Positions 46,759 through 54,803 of a stretch of 64,000 nucleotides of DNA are shown here, one piece after another (position 1 is the first letter of the stretch; each line of letters begins with the position of its first letter). The translations under genes were made by a program, and so were the position numbers. The stretch lies in contig NZ_LAQU01000010.1 in NCBI RefSeq assembly GCF_000970345.1, forward strand, positions 102,283-166,282, written 5' to 3'. The notes beneath the pieces were generated by a model that saw only the letters and a list, made by a program, of their open reading frames with translations, made no database searches and had not been told where the DNA came from. Source of the DNA: Robbsia andropogonis (GTDB lineage: Bacteria > Pseudomonadota > Gammaproteobacteria > Burkholderiales > Burkholderiaceae).

Positions 46759-47508
46759 ATGGCGGAACACAGGCACGACGAAATCCTGTCGCAATTACGC
46801 AATACCGGTCGCGTGTCCGTGACGCTGACTGCAAAAATGTTGAGGGTGTCCGAAGAAACGGTCCGGCGAGATCTGAAAGAACTGGAGCACATTGGAAAAT
46901 TGCGACGCATTCACGGTGGCGCCGTGCCGCCCCGATTGGACCAGGATCGCCCGGTAGTCGAGCGAGGAAAGGTCAACAGTCGTGGCAAATCCCGGATTGG
47001 TGAGCTGGCTGATGGTCTAATCGAAGACGGCATGTCCATCTTTCTGGATTCAAGTACGACGACCATGGCGTTTGCGCGACGTTTGGTCGGGAGGAACCTG
47101 ACGATCACGACGAATTGTGTCGATATTGCGCTGCTGCTAGGCCCGAGCGTGTCAAGACTGAATCTCACACCCGGCACACTGCGGAGCAAAGACAATGCGT
47201 TGGTGGGGTATGAAACCTTGGCCTACACACGGCGATACTTTTTCGATGCGGTTTTCATGGGAATCGCCGCTTGCGACCTCGAGCATGGGTGGATGGACTA
47301 TGAAGAGCATGAGTCCGTGTTGCGGGGCGTCCTCCGTGCGCAAGCGCGCACGCCAGTCTTGCTCGTCGACATCGAGAAATTCGGGCGACAAGCCAACTTG
47401 AACACGTTCCCGTTAAGGGAAGCATTGACCGTGGTGTGTGATCGTCGTCCTCCCGTTGCATTCACCGAGGTCTTCGATCAACACCCTGTAAAGCTGATTC
47501 ACCCCTGA
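46759..47508 (+). CDS. DeoR family transcriptional regulator
   Basis: 249 residues. The N-terminal DeoR helix-turn-helix (RHDEILSQLRNTGRVSV ... VSEETVRRDLKEL) is followed by the effector domain with LRRIHGGAVPP, FLDSSTTTMAFA and the late DAVFMGIAACDLEHGW, in the GxxG-like sugar-phosphate-type pocket of this family. The ATG at 46759 lies eight bases after the amidase stop. As last gene of the importer-amidase operon it probably represses the promoter at 40441-40484. The inducer is unknown. Confidence 0.87.
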   Translation: MAEHRHDEILSQLRNTGRVSVTLTAKMLRVSEETVRRDLKELEHIGKLRRIHGGAVPPRLDQDRPVVERGKVNSRGKSRIGELADGLIEDGMSIFLDSSTTTMAFARRLVGRNLTITTNCVDIALLLGPSVSRLNLTPGTLRSKDNALVGYETLAYTRRYFFDAVFMGIAACDLEHGWMDYEEHESVLRGVLRAQARTPVLLVDIEKFGRQANLNTFPLREALTVVCDRRPPVAFTEVFDQHPVKLIHP

Positions 47509-47588
47509 ATGCCGAGTTGCGCGCGATGAACGGTGGCGAACCCAGGGATCTGCTTATAAGCACCGCCTCCCGCAGGTTCTGACAGCAT

Positions 47589-47633
47589 CTGTCCACGATA
47601 ATACAGTGGCAACGCATCAATCACCGTGGACAG
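47589..47633. repeat. perfect nine-base inverted repeat between convergent operons
   Basis: CTGTCCACG (47589-47597) and CGTGGACAG (47625-47633) with 27 bases between, in the gap between the deoR stop and the convergent NAD-synthetase stop. It may form a long-loop hairpin that ends transcription from one or both sides, or mark a recombination scar. No T-run follows. Confidence 0.3.
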
Positions 47634-47678
47634 CGGCACGTTCGATAGGCGGCACACCATTCATCGTCACCTCCCTGC

Positions 47679-49721
47679 TTATGGACCATCTGGCACGGAT
47701 GCGTTCAGTTCCGCGAGCCATGCACTCGCCACCGAGTCACTTGGCGCCCGCCAGTCGCCTCGTGGAGATAATGAGCTGCCGGTGGCGACCTTGGGGCCGT
47801 TCGGCAGTGCGGATCGCTTGAACTGCGAGCCTTCGAAAAAGCGTCGAACGAATACGCCCAACCAGTGTTTGATCGTCGCCAGGTCATACGAAGGATGTGC
47901 CGTCGTAAGTGCGGGCCAATCGCCAGATTGCGCATCTTGCCACGCATGCCAGGCCAGGAAAGCGATTTTCGACGGCGCGAAACCAAACCGCGTCACGTAA
48001 TACAAGTTGAAATCCTGAAGCGCGTAAGGACCGATCGTATCTTCCGTACGTTGCGTGAGTGCGCCGGATTCGCTCGGTATCAACTCGGGGGAAATTTCGG
48101 TTTCCACGATGCGTTTCAGAATGCGCGATGTATCCGCGCCAAATCGGCATCGGTCGGCGAGCCAGCGTACCATGTGTTGAATCAGCGTTTTAGGCACCGA
48201 GCCGTTGAGGTTGTAATGGGACATCTGGTCGCCTACGCCGTAGGTACACCATCCAAGCGCCAGTTCCGACAGGTCGCCCGTACCGATGACCAGCGCACGG
48301 TTCGCGTTCGCGAGTCTGAAAAGATAAGCGCTGCGCGCGCCCGCCTGGACGTTCTCATACGTTACGTCGTAACGCGGTTCGCCATCCGCCGCGGGATGAC
48401 CAATGTCCTTGAGCGTACGGTCCGACACCGGCCGTATATCGATTTCCGATGCGTGCACGCCGAGCACGCGCATCAGTGCCCACGCATTGTCGAGTGTGTG
48501 CCCGCTCGTCGCATAGCCTGGCATCGTATAGGCCAGAATATTGGCGCGGTCCAGGCCGAGACGATCCATCGTCAACGCGCAGACCAGCAGGGCATACGTG
48601 GAGTCGAGCCCGCCGGACACGCCGACGACAACATGCTTCAGCCCCGTCGCCCTTAGCCGCGTCGCAAGGCCATGGCTCTGGATCATCAGCGTTTCCTCGC
48701 AATTTGCATCGAGCATGGCGAGGTCCGCTGGAACAAACGGGAAACGGTCACTTCTACGTCGCAGTTTGCCCGTCGGCGCGGTAGGCGGTTGTAGTGAAAA
48801 GCAGATGGTCCGGTACGGGTGCACGGCCGTAGCGCGGGCGCAATCGTCAGACGTCTGCATACGCAGGCGCTCCTGGCAGATGCGCTGCAGGTCGATGTCC
48901 GAGATCAGCAATTGCGCTTCGTCCGCGAATCGCGGCGTCTCCGCAAGTATGTCGCCGTTCTCGCAGACGATCGCATGACCATCCCAGGCGAGATCGGTCG
49001 TCGACTCGCCACGTCCTGCCGCGGAGTAAAGGTAGGCAACCTGGCAACGGGCACTGTGCGAGCGTACGTGCAATCGTCGGTATTCGGCTTTGCCGACGGT
49101 GATGTTACTGGCCGACAGATTGGCGATGACCGTGGCGCCGGCGTGCGCCGCATACGCCGATGGCGGAATGGGGGACCACAGGTCTTCACATATTTCGATG
49201 CCGAGTGTGAAGTCGGCATGGTCGCTCGCATGAAAAAGCAGATCGACCCCGAAGGGTACGTCGCTCTCTCCAAGGCGCATCGTTTCCCCGGTCAGGCCGG
49301 CACCCGAGGCAAAGTAGCGTTTTTCGTAGAACTCGCCGTAGTTCGGCAGATATGTTTTGGGCACCACGCCAAGGATCTGGCCACGATGACACACCACGGC
49401 GGTGTTGTAGATCCGTCCGCGCCATTCGAGTGGCGCGCCCGCGATGACGAGCCCAGCTATCTCCGCCGTCGCGTTTCGTAACCGGACGATCGCGTCGCGG
49501 ACGCCGTCGAGCAGCGCGCGCTGGAAGAACAGTTCGTCGTTCGAATAGGCGGACAGCCCGAGCTCCGGGAGCACGGTCAAGCGTGCGCCCTCGAGCGCCG
49601 CCGCCTGCATGAGCCGGATCGTTTCAGCGACGTTGGCGGCGGGGTCGGCAACGACAACGGGCGGAATAGCAACGGCGGCACGGACAAAACCGTGGCGGTA
49701 CATCGAGAAAAAGTCGGTCAT
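47679..49721 (-). CDS. nadE: glutamine-dependent NAD synthetase, at the end of the biosynthetic cluster
   Basis: 680 residues, the long two-domain form known from Mycobacterium. The N-terminal nitrilase-type glutaminase has its triad Glu53 (LPELGLSAYS), Lys122 (VPKTYLPNY) and Cys178 (IEICEDLWSP), the positions expected from the mycobacterial enzyme. The C-terminal synthetase has the P-loop GVSGGLDS (367-374) and GTGDLSELALGW. It converts nicotinate adenine dinucleotide to NAD using ammonia from glutamine. It follows the acylase gene by about 100 bases on the same strand. Both active sites look intact, so it may be a working NAD synthetase used for self-protection, or recruited for amide formation on the cluster product. 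Confidence 0.9.
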   Translation of the reverse strand: MTDFFSMYRHGFVRAAVAIPPVVVADPAANVAETIRLMQAAALEGARLTVLPELGLSAYSNDELFFQRALLDGVRDAIVRLRNATAEIAGLVIAGAPLEWRGRIYNTAVVCHRGQILGVVPKTYLPNYGEFYEKRYFASGAGLTGETMRLGESDVPFGVDLLFHASDHADFTLGIEICEDLWSPIPPSAYAAHAGATVIANLSASNITVGKAEYRRLHVRSHSARCQVAYLYSAAGRGESTTDLAWDGHAIVCENGDILAETPRFADEAQLLISDIDLQRICQERLRMQTSDDCARATAVHPYRTICFSLQPPTAPTGKLRRRSDRFPFVPADLAMLDANCEETLMIQSHGLATRLRATGLKHVVVGVSGGLDSTYALLVCALTMDRLGLDRANILAYTMPGYATSGHTLDNAWALMRVLGVHASEIDIRPVSDRTLKDIGHPAADGEPRYDVTYENVQAGARSAYLFRLANANRALVIGTGDLSELALGWCTYGVGDQMSHYNLNGSVPKTLIQHMVRWLADRCRFGADTSRILKRIVETEISPELIPSESGALTQRTEDTIGPYALQDFNLYYVTRFGFAPSKIAFLAWHAWQDAQSGDWPALTTAHPSYDLATIKHWLGVFVRRFFEGSQFKRSALPNGPKVATGSSLSPRGDWRAPSDSVASAWLAELNASVPDGP

Positions 49722-49824
49722 GGCGTCGTGGTGAGCAGGGTGCGGGTTCGACGCGAATCACACGTGGCGTCGGAAGTCCAGTGAGAACGCGCGTCGGGGA
49801 TCGAGCGGAGAATCCGGCGCATGG

Positions 49825-52194
49825 CTAATGGGGCACTGTTAAATCGACATGGGTGACAGTCCGTGCCGACACCTCGGTGACATCGAAAGGAAATCGGCTT
49901 GCCGCAGAACCCAGGTGAGGGACCACGTGTCCGTCGCTCCACGACGTGCCGGGACGGCTGCGCTGCGATTGCGGGAGTACGCTATGTACAACCGGCTTGC
50001 CCGCCTCGAAGGTCATCGTTGCCAGCCAGGTCGTGCCGAAGTTGACACCGTAACCATGCGGGCCAAGGCCGGATGGCAATGGCACACGGCCGCGCTGTAA
50101 CTGGGCGAGACGCTCGCGGGGTGTCATCGCGCCGACCTGGCTGACATTCAGGACCCCCGTCAAATTCGGTCCACCGTCCAGTGGCATGCGCCCCCCATCG
50201 CTTTGTTCCCGATACTGGAGCGTGCGCAGCGTGACTGCCGGCTCGAACCCGTGACGGGCAAGGCGCTCGACCGCGGTGGCGAGTGCGACGAGGGCCGGTG
50301 CCGGGTCTGCTTCGGTCCAGATCGGCAACCCGGTTGGCGTGTCGAACGGTGCCGTCGGATCGAAGCCGCGCGCATAGCCCTGTCCTTCCTCCAGGTAGGC
50401 CTGCACGAATTCCCGAAAGAGCGGGCTGCCGGACGCATCGAGCGCATCCTTGCGATCCCAGTCGCGGAGGACCGCCAAGGCGTGAGTCAAATCGATTCGT
50501 ACGCCGGATCGCGCCGTGATGATCGACGGTGCCCTGGCCCCGAGGGCGAGCAGGTCGTCGAGCAGCATATCGGCCATCTGCACGTGGTTGTCGAGCGTAA
50601 GGCGAGCGAGGGCCGCCGGCCGGATGGGCCGCTGCAGCAATGCCGTCTGACGGTAACCGCGCCGCGCCCGTGGCGAAAGTGGCGCATCGAAAGCACCGAA
50701 GAGCGGATGATGTTCGGGGAGCGGACGGTCGCAATCCACACGCTGATATGGGTTGTTGAAGTTAGCGATGACGGCACGTGTGCGACGGTGGGGGCGCTCG
50801 CTGATCGCTCTCGGACGCCGATGTGCCGCCGTATGGCTCGACAGGTCGCCCGGCAATACCGCGAAGCCGTTCTGCTTCCGCGCTTGCGCGAGCGGATGGG
50901 CACGATTGGACAGCGCCGCGCGTGTTTCGTCGCCGACTTCGGGGATGTTGCTTCCATCGATGTAGCATGCCTCGCCATGGGCATCGATTGCCACGATATT
51001 GACCCAACTGGTGCCGGCCCAGCGCGTGAAACTTCGCGCGATGTCATCCAGGGAACGCGCCGCGCCGATGGCGAGCCAATGATCCAGCACCTCCGGGTTG
51101 CCCGCGTTGGCATTACTCAGGCAAAGCACCGATTCAGCGGTCCATTCCGCGGCGCCGGGCACGTGGAGCGCGAGACCATGTCGACTCGACCAGACATGGC
51201 GTATATACGCGTGGGCTTCCCCGCGAACCGGAATCGCGATTTGGCGTTGCTGCATGGCTTCGGGTGCGTCTTGCCATAGGTACGCCGTCGCGTCGCCGGG
51301 CACGAGGCGCAAGCGATGGAACAAGAAGCGGTCCGCGGCCGATACGGTATGGGTCCACGCGATTGCCGCGTTGAAACCCAGATTGACGGTGGGACAACCC
51401 AGGATCGACACGCCGGCGACGTCGAATGCGCCCGGAATCGTCAGATGGACCTGGTAAAGCCGCAATCCGTCGGCAAACCCGAAGTGCGGATTGGCGAGCA
51501 ACAGGCTTTCACCGCTTGCTGTGGCATCGCCGCCGACGGCCCAGGCATTACTCCCGATCGGCAGATCAGCATACCCGGGGAGGTTGGGTGTACCGGCGAC
51601 GGATGATGGGCGCGCCTGGTCGCTGGCCGGCTTCGTACCGTCAGCTGTCCGCGCGTCGGGCGGTTGTGCGAGTGCTATGGCCTGAACGAAGCGCCTACCG
51701 CTCGCCTCGTCGGCGAGCGCGAGCAGCACCGCGGCGATGTCGAGCCGGGTAATCGGACGCGGTGGTGCGCCGAGCCACGGGGCAACCGGCACGCCGGCCT
51801 CGACGAGCGCCGTTACGCGATGATTGAAACCCGCCACATAACCATCGACGAGGGCATTCGCATGCAGACTCATTTGCGCCAGCGCCGTCTGCGCCTGGCC
51901 TCTGTAATCAAGGGCGCGGTAGCCGATGTCGCTGTCCAGGTTCGCGCCATCGCCGGGGCGTTCGTCCGGACCATGGTAGCGGCTACGTTCACCGAGCAGC
52001 GTCGTCAGGTGTTCGTACAGCACGGTTGCGTGATCGTCCGCGGCGACGTGGCCCTGACCATAGCCGAGCGACTCGAAGTCGCCCGCGCGAATATGCGGCG
52101 TGCCTTCCGCGGTACGAGCGATCGAGACGGTGCGCGCGTCGGTGGCATACGCGGCGACTTCGGCGAGTGATGGATGCGGTAGGAGATTCTGCAT
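49825..52194 (-). CDS. penicillin-acylase-family Ntn hydrolase without signal peptide
   Basis: 789 residues. The family's self-cleavage site is present: LPIGSNAWAV with the nucleophile Ser at residue 215 after Gly214, so an alpha chain of about 214 residues and a beta chain of about 575 are expected. The beta chain carries the family's LLLANPHFGF, GFNAAIAWTHTV and the late TLDNH-like motif. Unlike classical penicillin and AHL acylases it has no hydrophobic signal at the N terminus (MQNLLPHPSLAEVAAYA), so it should act in the cytoplasm. It lies twelve bases after the reductase gene, suggesting that it removes or transfers an acyl group on the NRPS-PKS product. Confidence 0.88.
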   Translation of the reverse strand: MQNLLPHPSLAEVAAYATDARTVSIARTAEGTPHIRAGDFESLGYGQGHVAADDHATVLYEHLTTLLGERSRYHGPDERPGDGANLDSDIGYRALDYRGQAQTALAQMSLHANALVDGYVAGFNHRVTALVEAGVPVAPWLGAPPRPITRLDIAAVLLALADEASGRRFVQAIALAQPPDARTADGTKPASDQARPSSVAGTPNLPGYADLPIGSNAWAVGGDATASGESLLLANPHFGFADGLRLYQVHLTIPGAFDVAGVSILGCPTVNLGFNAAIAWTHTVSAADRFLFHRLRLVPGDATAYLWQDAPEAMQQRQIAIPVRGEAHAYIRHVWSSRHGLALHVPGAAEWTAESVLCLSNANAGNPEVLDHWLAIGAARSLDDIARSFTRWAGTSWVNIVAIDAHGEACYIDGSNIPEVGDETRAALSNRAHPLAQARKQNGFAVLPGDLSSHTAAHRRPRAISERPHRRTRAVIANFNNPYQRVDCDRPLPEHHPLFGAFDAPLSPRARRGYRQTALLQRPIRPAALARLTLDNHVQMADMLLDDLLALGARAPSIITARSGVRIDLTHALAVLRDWDRKDALDASGSPLFREFVQAYLEEGQGYARGFDPTAPFDTPTGLPIWTEADPAPALVALATAVERLARHGFEPAVTLRTLQYREQSDGGRMPLDGGPNLTGVLNVSQVGAMTPRERLAQLQRGRVPLPSGLGPHGYGVNFGTTWLATMTFEAGKPVVHSVLPQSQRSRPGTSWSDGHVVPHLGSAASRFPFDVTEVSARTVTHVDLTVPH

Positions 52195-52206
52195 GGTGCG
52201 CCGGGA

Positions 52207-53505
52207 TCAGGCGGGCCTGAGCGCATCGGCGCTGTACTTCGAAACAAACGTGTCGACATGTTTTTGCGTAAGCGTATAGGCACCGCAATGCAATGGGGCC
52301 GCGTCGAAGCGGGCATCGCGCAGGCCGTGATAATGGGCCAGGGAATCCTCCAGCCGCACTTCGCCGCGTGTAGAAGGGTAGTCGCAGGCGGCGGAGAGCA
52401 GGCTCGACAACACGCATCCCGTGATGCGGCGATCGGTACCCGGTGCGGTGTCGACGGCCAATTGCTTGGCGAACTCGGTTGGAATGTAGGCAAGATGGTC
52501 GAAAGGCTTCGGCGCCGCGAGTGCCCCACCTTCCGAAAAAAGGATATCGCCTTGCGTCTCGAGCCGGGCGATCGCCTGTTCCGGATTGAAGCAATGCGGA
52601 TCGGAATCGTCGACGATCAACGTGCCGGGTCGGAGCCGGCTGACGTCCACGACATCCGGCGCATTGGTCGCGCCGACGATCAACGATGCTTCATAGGCTT
52701 GCGGTGCCACGCCGCGGCTCTCGTGATGGAACGATAGCTCACCCTCGAATCGGAGTTCGTCGCGCACCTCGCGCATCAATTGCTCGACATACTCGCGTTT
52801 CTGGTAGACGTCGCAGAGAATCAACCGGCGTGGATGTGGAAGCACGGATAGCAGTAGCCGCAGCGTGGAGGAACCGATCGACCCAAGGCCAATGAATGAG
52901 AGCGTTTCATTCTCAAGACGCCGGCCCGCGGTGGCCAGCAAGCGTCGCACCGAAAGCACGACGGCCGACGTAGTGGTCGCATGGCCGGTTGTGACGGGAG
53001 GCAGCGTGTCGTCTTCGGGAATCGCCAAGCCATAATCGGTTGCCGATGGTATGAGTCCGGTCAAGGACACATACCGTGCGCCCAACACTTTCGCAAGCGA
53101 CTGACACTGGCGTACGAGCCGGACGATGTCGGACTTGTCCAGGTAAATTTGCGAGTAGAAGCGCGGAAGAATGACCGATGCAATACGTCCGGCCTCAAGC
53201 GTGCGCACGTTTGCGAAGATCGGCAGGTCGTGGCATAGCGCATGGGTAAAATGGCTGGTGTCGTATTGCGGATTCTGCCGAAGAAGTCGATCCGACAGAC
53301 AACCCACTGCGACCGCGTCCACCGGCGGGATGTCGCCCGCCGCGAAAAGCGACAGCAGTGGCCGGCGATCGACAGACAGATGCGGCGTGACCGTCTCGCG
53401 AAGGACGATGGCCGGCGCTGGTGCGCCGCGTTTCAACGCGGTCAGTTGCTGCAACAGCAGCGCTTTCTTCTCGGGGGACAAATCGGCTAATCGGTCAGTG
53501 TTCAT
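52207..53505 (-). CDS. NAD(P)-dependent reductase resembling acyl-ACP reductase (AAR)
   Basis: 432 residues, not a standard annotated family by eye. An N-terminal helix (LSPEKKALLLQQLTALKR) is followed by a region of about 140 residues, then a Rossmann domain with GLGSIGSSTLRLLL at about 206-219. The arrangement TTGHATTTSAVV before the Rossmann motif and a Cys in RRITGCVLSSLLSA (residue 364) recall cyanobacterial long-chain acyl-ACP reductase, where a TTGNTHTAY segment and a late active-site Cys occupy like positions. It would then reduce a carrier-bound thioester to an aldehyde. This fits the lack of a thioesterase. An ornithine-cyclodeaminase-like or shikimate-dehydrogenase-like oxidoreductase is the alternative. 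Confidence 0.55.
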   Translation of the reverse strand: MNTDRLADLSPEKKALLLQQLTALKRGAPAPAIVLRETVTPHLSVDRRPLLSLFAAGDIPPVDAVAVGCLSDRLLRQNPQYDTSHFTHALCHDLPIFANVRTLEAGRIASVILPRFYSQIYLDKSDIVRLVRQCQSLAKVLGARYVSLTGLIPSATDYGLAIPEDDTLPPVTTGHATTTSAVVLSVRRLLATAGRRLENETLSFIGLGSIGSSTLRLLLSVLPHPRRLILCDVYQKREYVEQLMREVRDELRFEGELSFHHESRGVAPQAYEASLIVGATNAPDVVDVSRLRPGTLIVDDSDPHCFNPEQAIARLETQGDILFSEGGALAAPKPFDHLAYIPTEFAKQLAVDTAPGTDRRITGCVLSSLLSAACDYPSTRGEVRLEDSLAHYHGLRDARFDAAPLHCGAYTLTQKHVDTFVSKYSADALRPA

Positions 53506-53595
53506 GGCGGTGTATCGGTGAAAACAGGATGAGTGAGGGGTAGTCGTTCAGGCTTGTCCGGATGGTCCGGGGCCATGCCGACCACCGCGTGCGTG

Positions 53596-54768
53596 TCATG
53601 CCGCGGGTGCCGTGAGCGGTGTCTGCGCGGCTTCGGTGGCGTCCGCGAATTCGCGTCGTAGCGTCGCTAGCTTTCGCAGCCCCGACATGACGGTGTCGGC
53701 GGGCAGGCCGAAGTCGACAAGGCAGGCGACTTCGTCGACGCCGGCCTCGGTCAACCGGTTCAACATTTCCGTGCATTTGACCCGATCGCCGAGCAACGAA
53801 CTGAACTGAAAGTAGCGCTCGAATGCAAAATCGAGGATCGAGGCTTTTTCCCCTTCGAGCCGGGCAACTTCCTCGGCAGGCATGAGGGTGCGGAACTGGC
53901 GAATATAGTCTTCGAGATATTCGGTAAGCGATGGGCGCACCAGTTGCCGCACCGCGGCGAGATCATCGTCGATGAACGTGTGCAGGGTGACGGTGATCTT
54001 GCCGGCGGCCGGGTCGAGTCCGGCTGCCTGCCGGGTCTCGCGATACAGCGCGATCTTTTCCCGCAGATCGCCAAGCGAAGGTCCCATCAGGCAAAGGATA
54101 TTCGCGCCGAGCCGCGCCGCCTTGCGCCACGTATCACGGGATGCGCCGGTCAACCAGAATGAAAAGTGCGGCTGGACCGGTCGGGGAAACGTCCGGATAT
54201 CCGTCGGCGTGCCGTCCACGCCCGGCATTGTCACGGACTCGCCCGCCCAGAGGCGTTGCACCGTCTGGATCACGGGTTCCAGCGTGTCACGCCTGCCAGC
54301 GAACGCCTCCGGCCGGAACGCGAAGTCCTGACGATGCCATCCGCTTGCGAACGACAGTGCGACGCGGCCGCCGGAAAGATTGTCGACGACCGACCATTCC
54401 TCGGCGATCCGAACCGGGTCGTGCAACGGCGCGACCACGCTGCCCGCGCGGAGCTGGATGCGGTGTGTCACCATCGCCAGCGCGGCGGCAAGCACGGAGG
54501 GATTCGGATACAGGCCGCCGAACGTCTGGAAATGCCGCTCCGGCGTCCAGATGGCGCTGAACCCTTCCTCATCGGCGAGTCGTGCCGCGTTCATCAACAG
54601 ATCATATTTGCCGCCCGCCTGTCCCGATCCGTCGGACGAGAAGAACAGCAAGCTGAAATCGAGCGGTCGGACGGAGGGACGGACGTCGCGTTTCTGCGCC
54701 AGCCGGGCGCGCAAAGCGGCTTTCTGCGCATCGGTCAATTGATTGATGCGCTCATGCAGATTTGTCAT
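53596..54768 (-). CDS. natural-product luciferase-like monooxygenase (LLM)
   Basis: 390 residues. After an N-terminal helix (LTDAQKAALRARLAQKR) comes the flavin-dependent TIM barrel: FSLLFFSSDGSG, GFSAIWTPERHFQTFGG, LRAGSVVAPLHDP, EEWSVVDNLSGGRVALSFASGWHRQDF. This is the LLM subfamily that occurs fused to, or beside, NRPS and PKS genes. It uses FMNH2 and O2 and probably oxidises a carrier-bound or released intermediate. AGGAAT precedes the ATG at 54768, 35 bases after the PKS stop. The N-terminal helix is shared in style with the downstream reductase, which suggests that both dock onto the same megasynthase. Confidence 0.9.
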   Translation of the reverse strand: MTNLHERINQLTDAQKAALRARLAQKRDVRPSVRPLDFSLLFFSSDGSGQAGGKYDLLMNAARLADEEGFSAIWTPERHFQTFGGLYPNPSVLAAALAMVTHRIQLRAGSVVAPLHDPVRIAEEWSVVDNLSGGRVALSFASGWHRQDFAFRPEAFAGRRDTLEPVIQTVQRLWAGESVTMPGVDGTPTDIRTFPRPVQPHFSFWLTGASRDTWRKAARLGANILCLMGPSLGDLREKIALYRETRQAAGLDPAAGKITVTLHTFIDDDLAAVRQLVRPSLTEYLEDYIRQFRTLMPAEEVARLEGEKASILDFAFERYFQFSSLLGDRVKCTEMLNRLTEAGVDEVACLVDFGLPADTVMSGLRKLATLRREFADATEAAQTPLTAPAA

Positions 54769-54803
54769 CGCAATATTCCTGGCGAGGCGTCAAGGGGGAA
54801 AGA

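Noticed and set aside
50203..51279. 358-codon plus-strand open frame
   Set aside because: Antisense to the acylase gene; Arg-rich without domain features.
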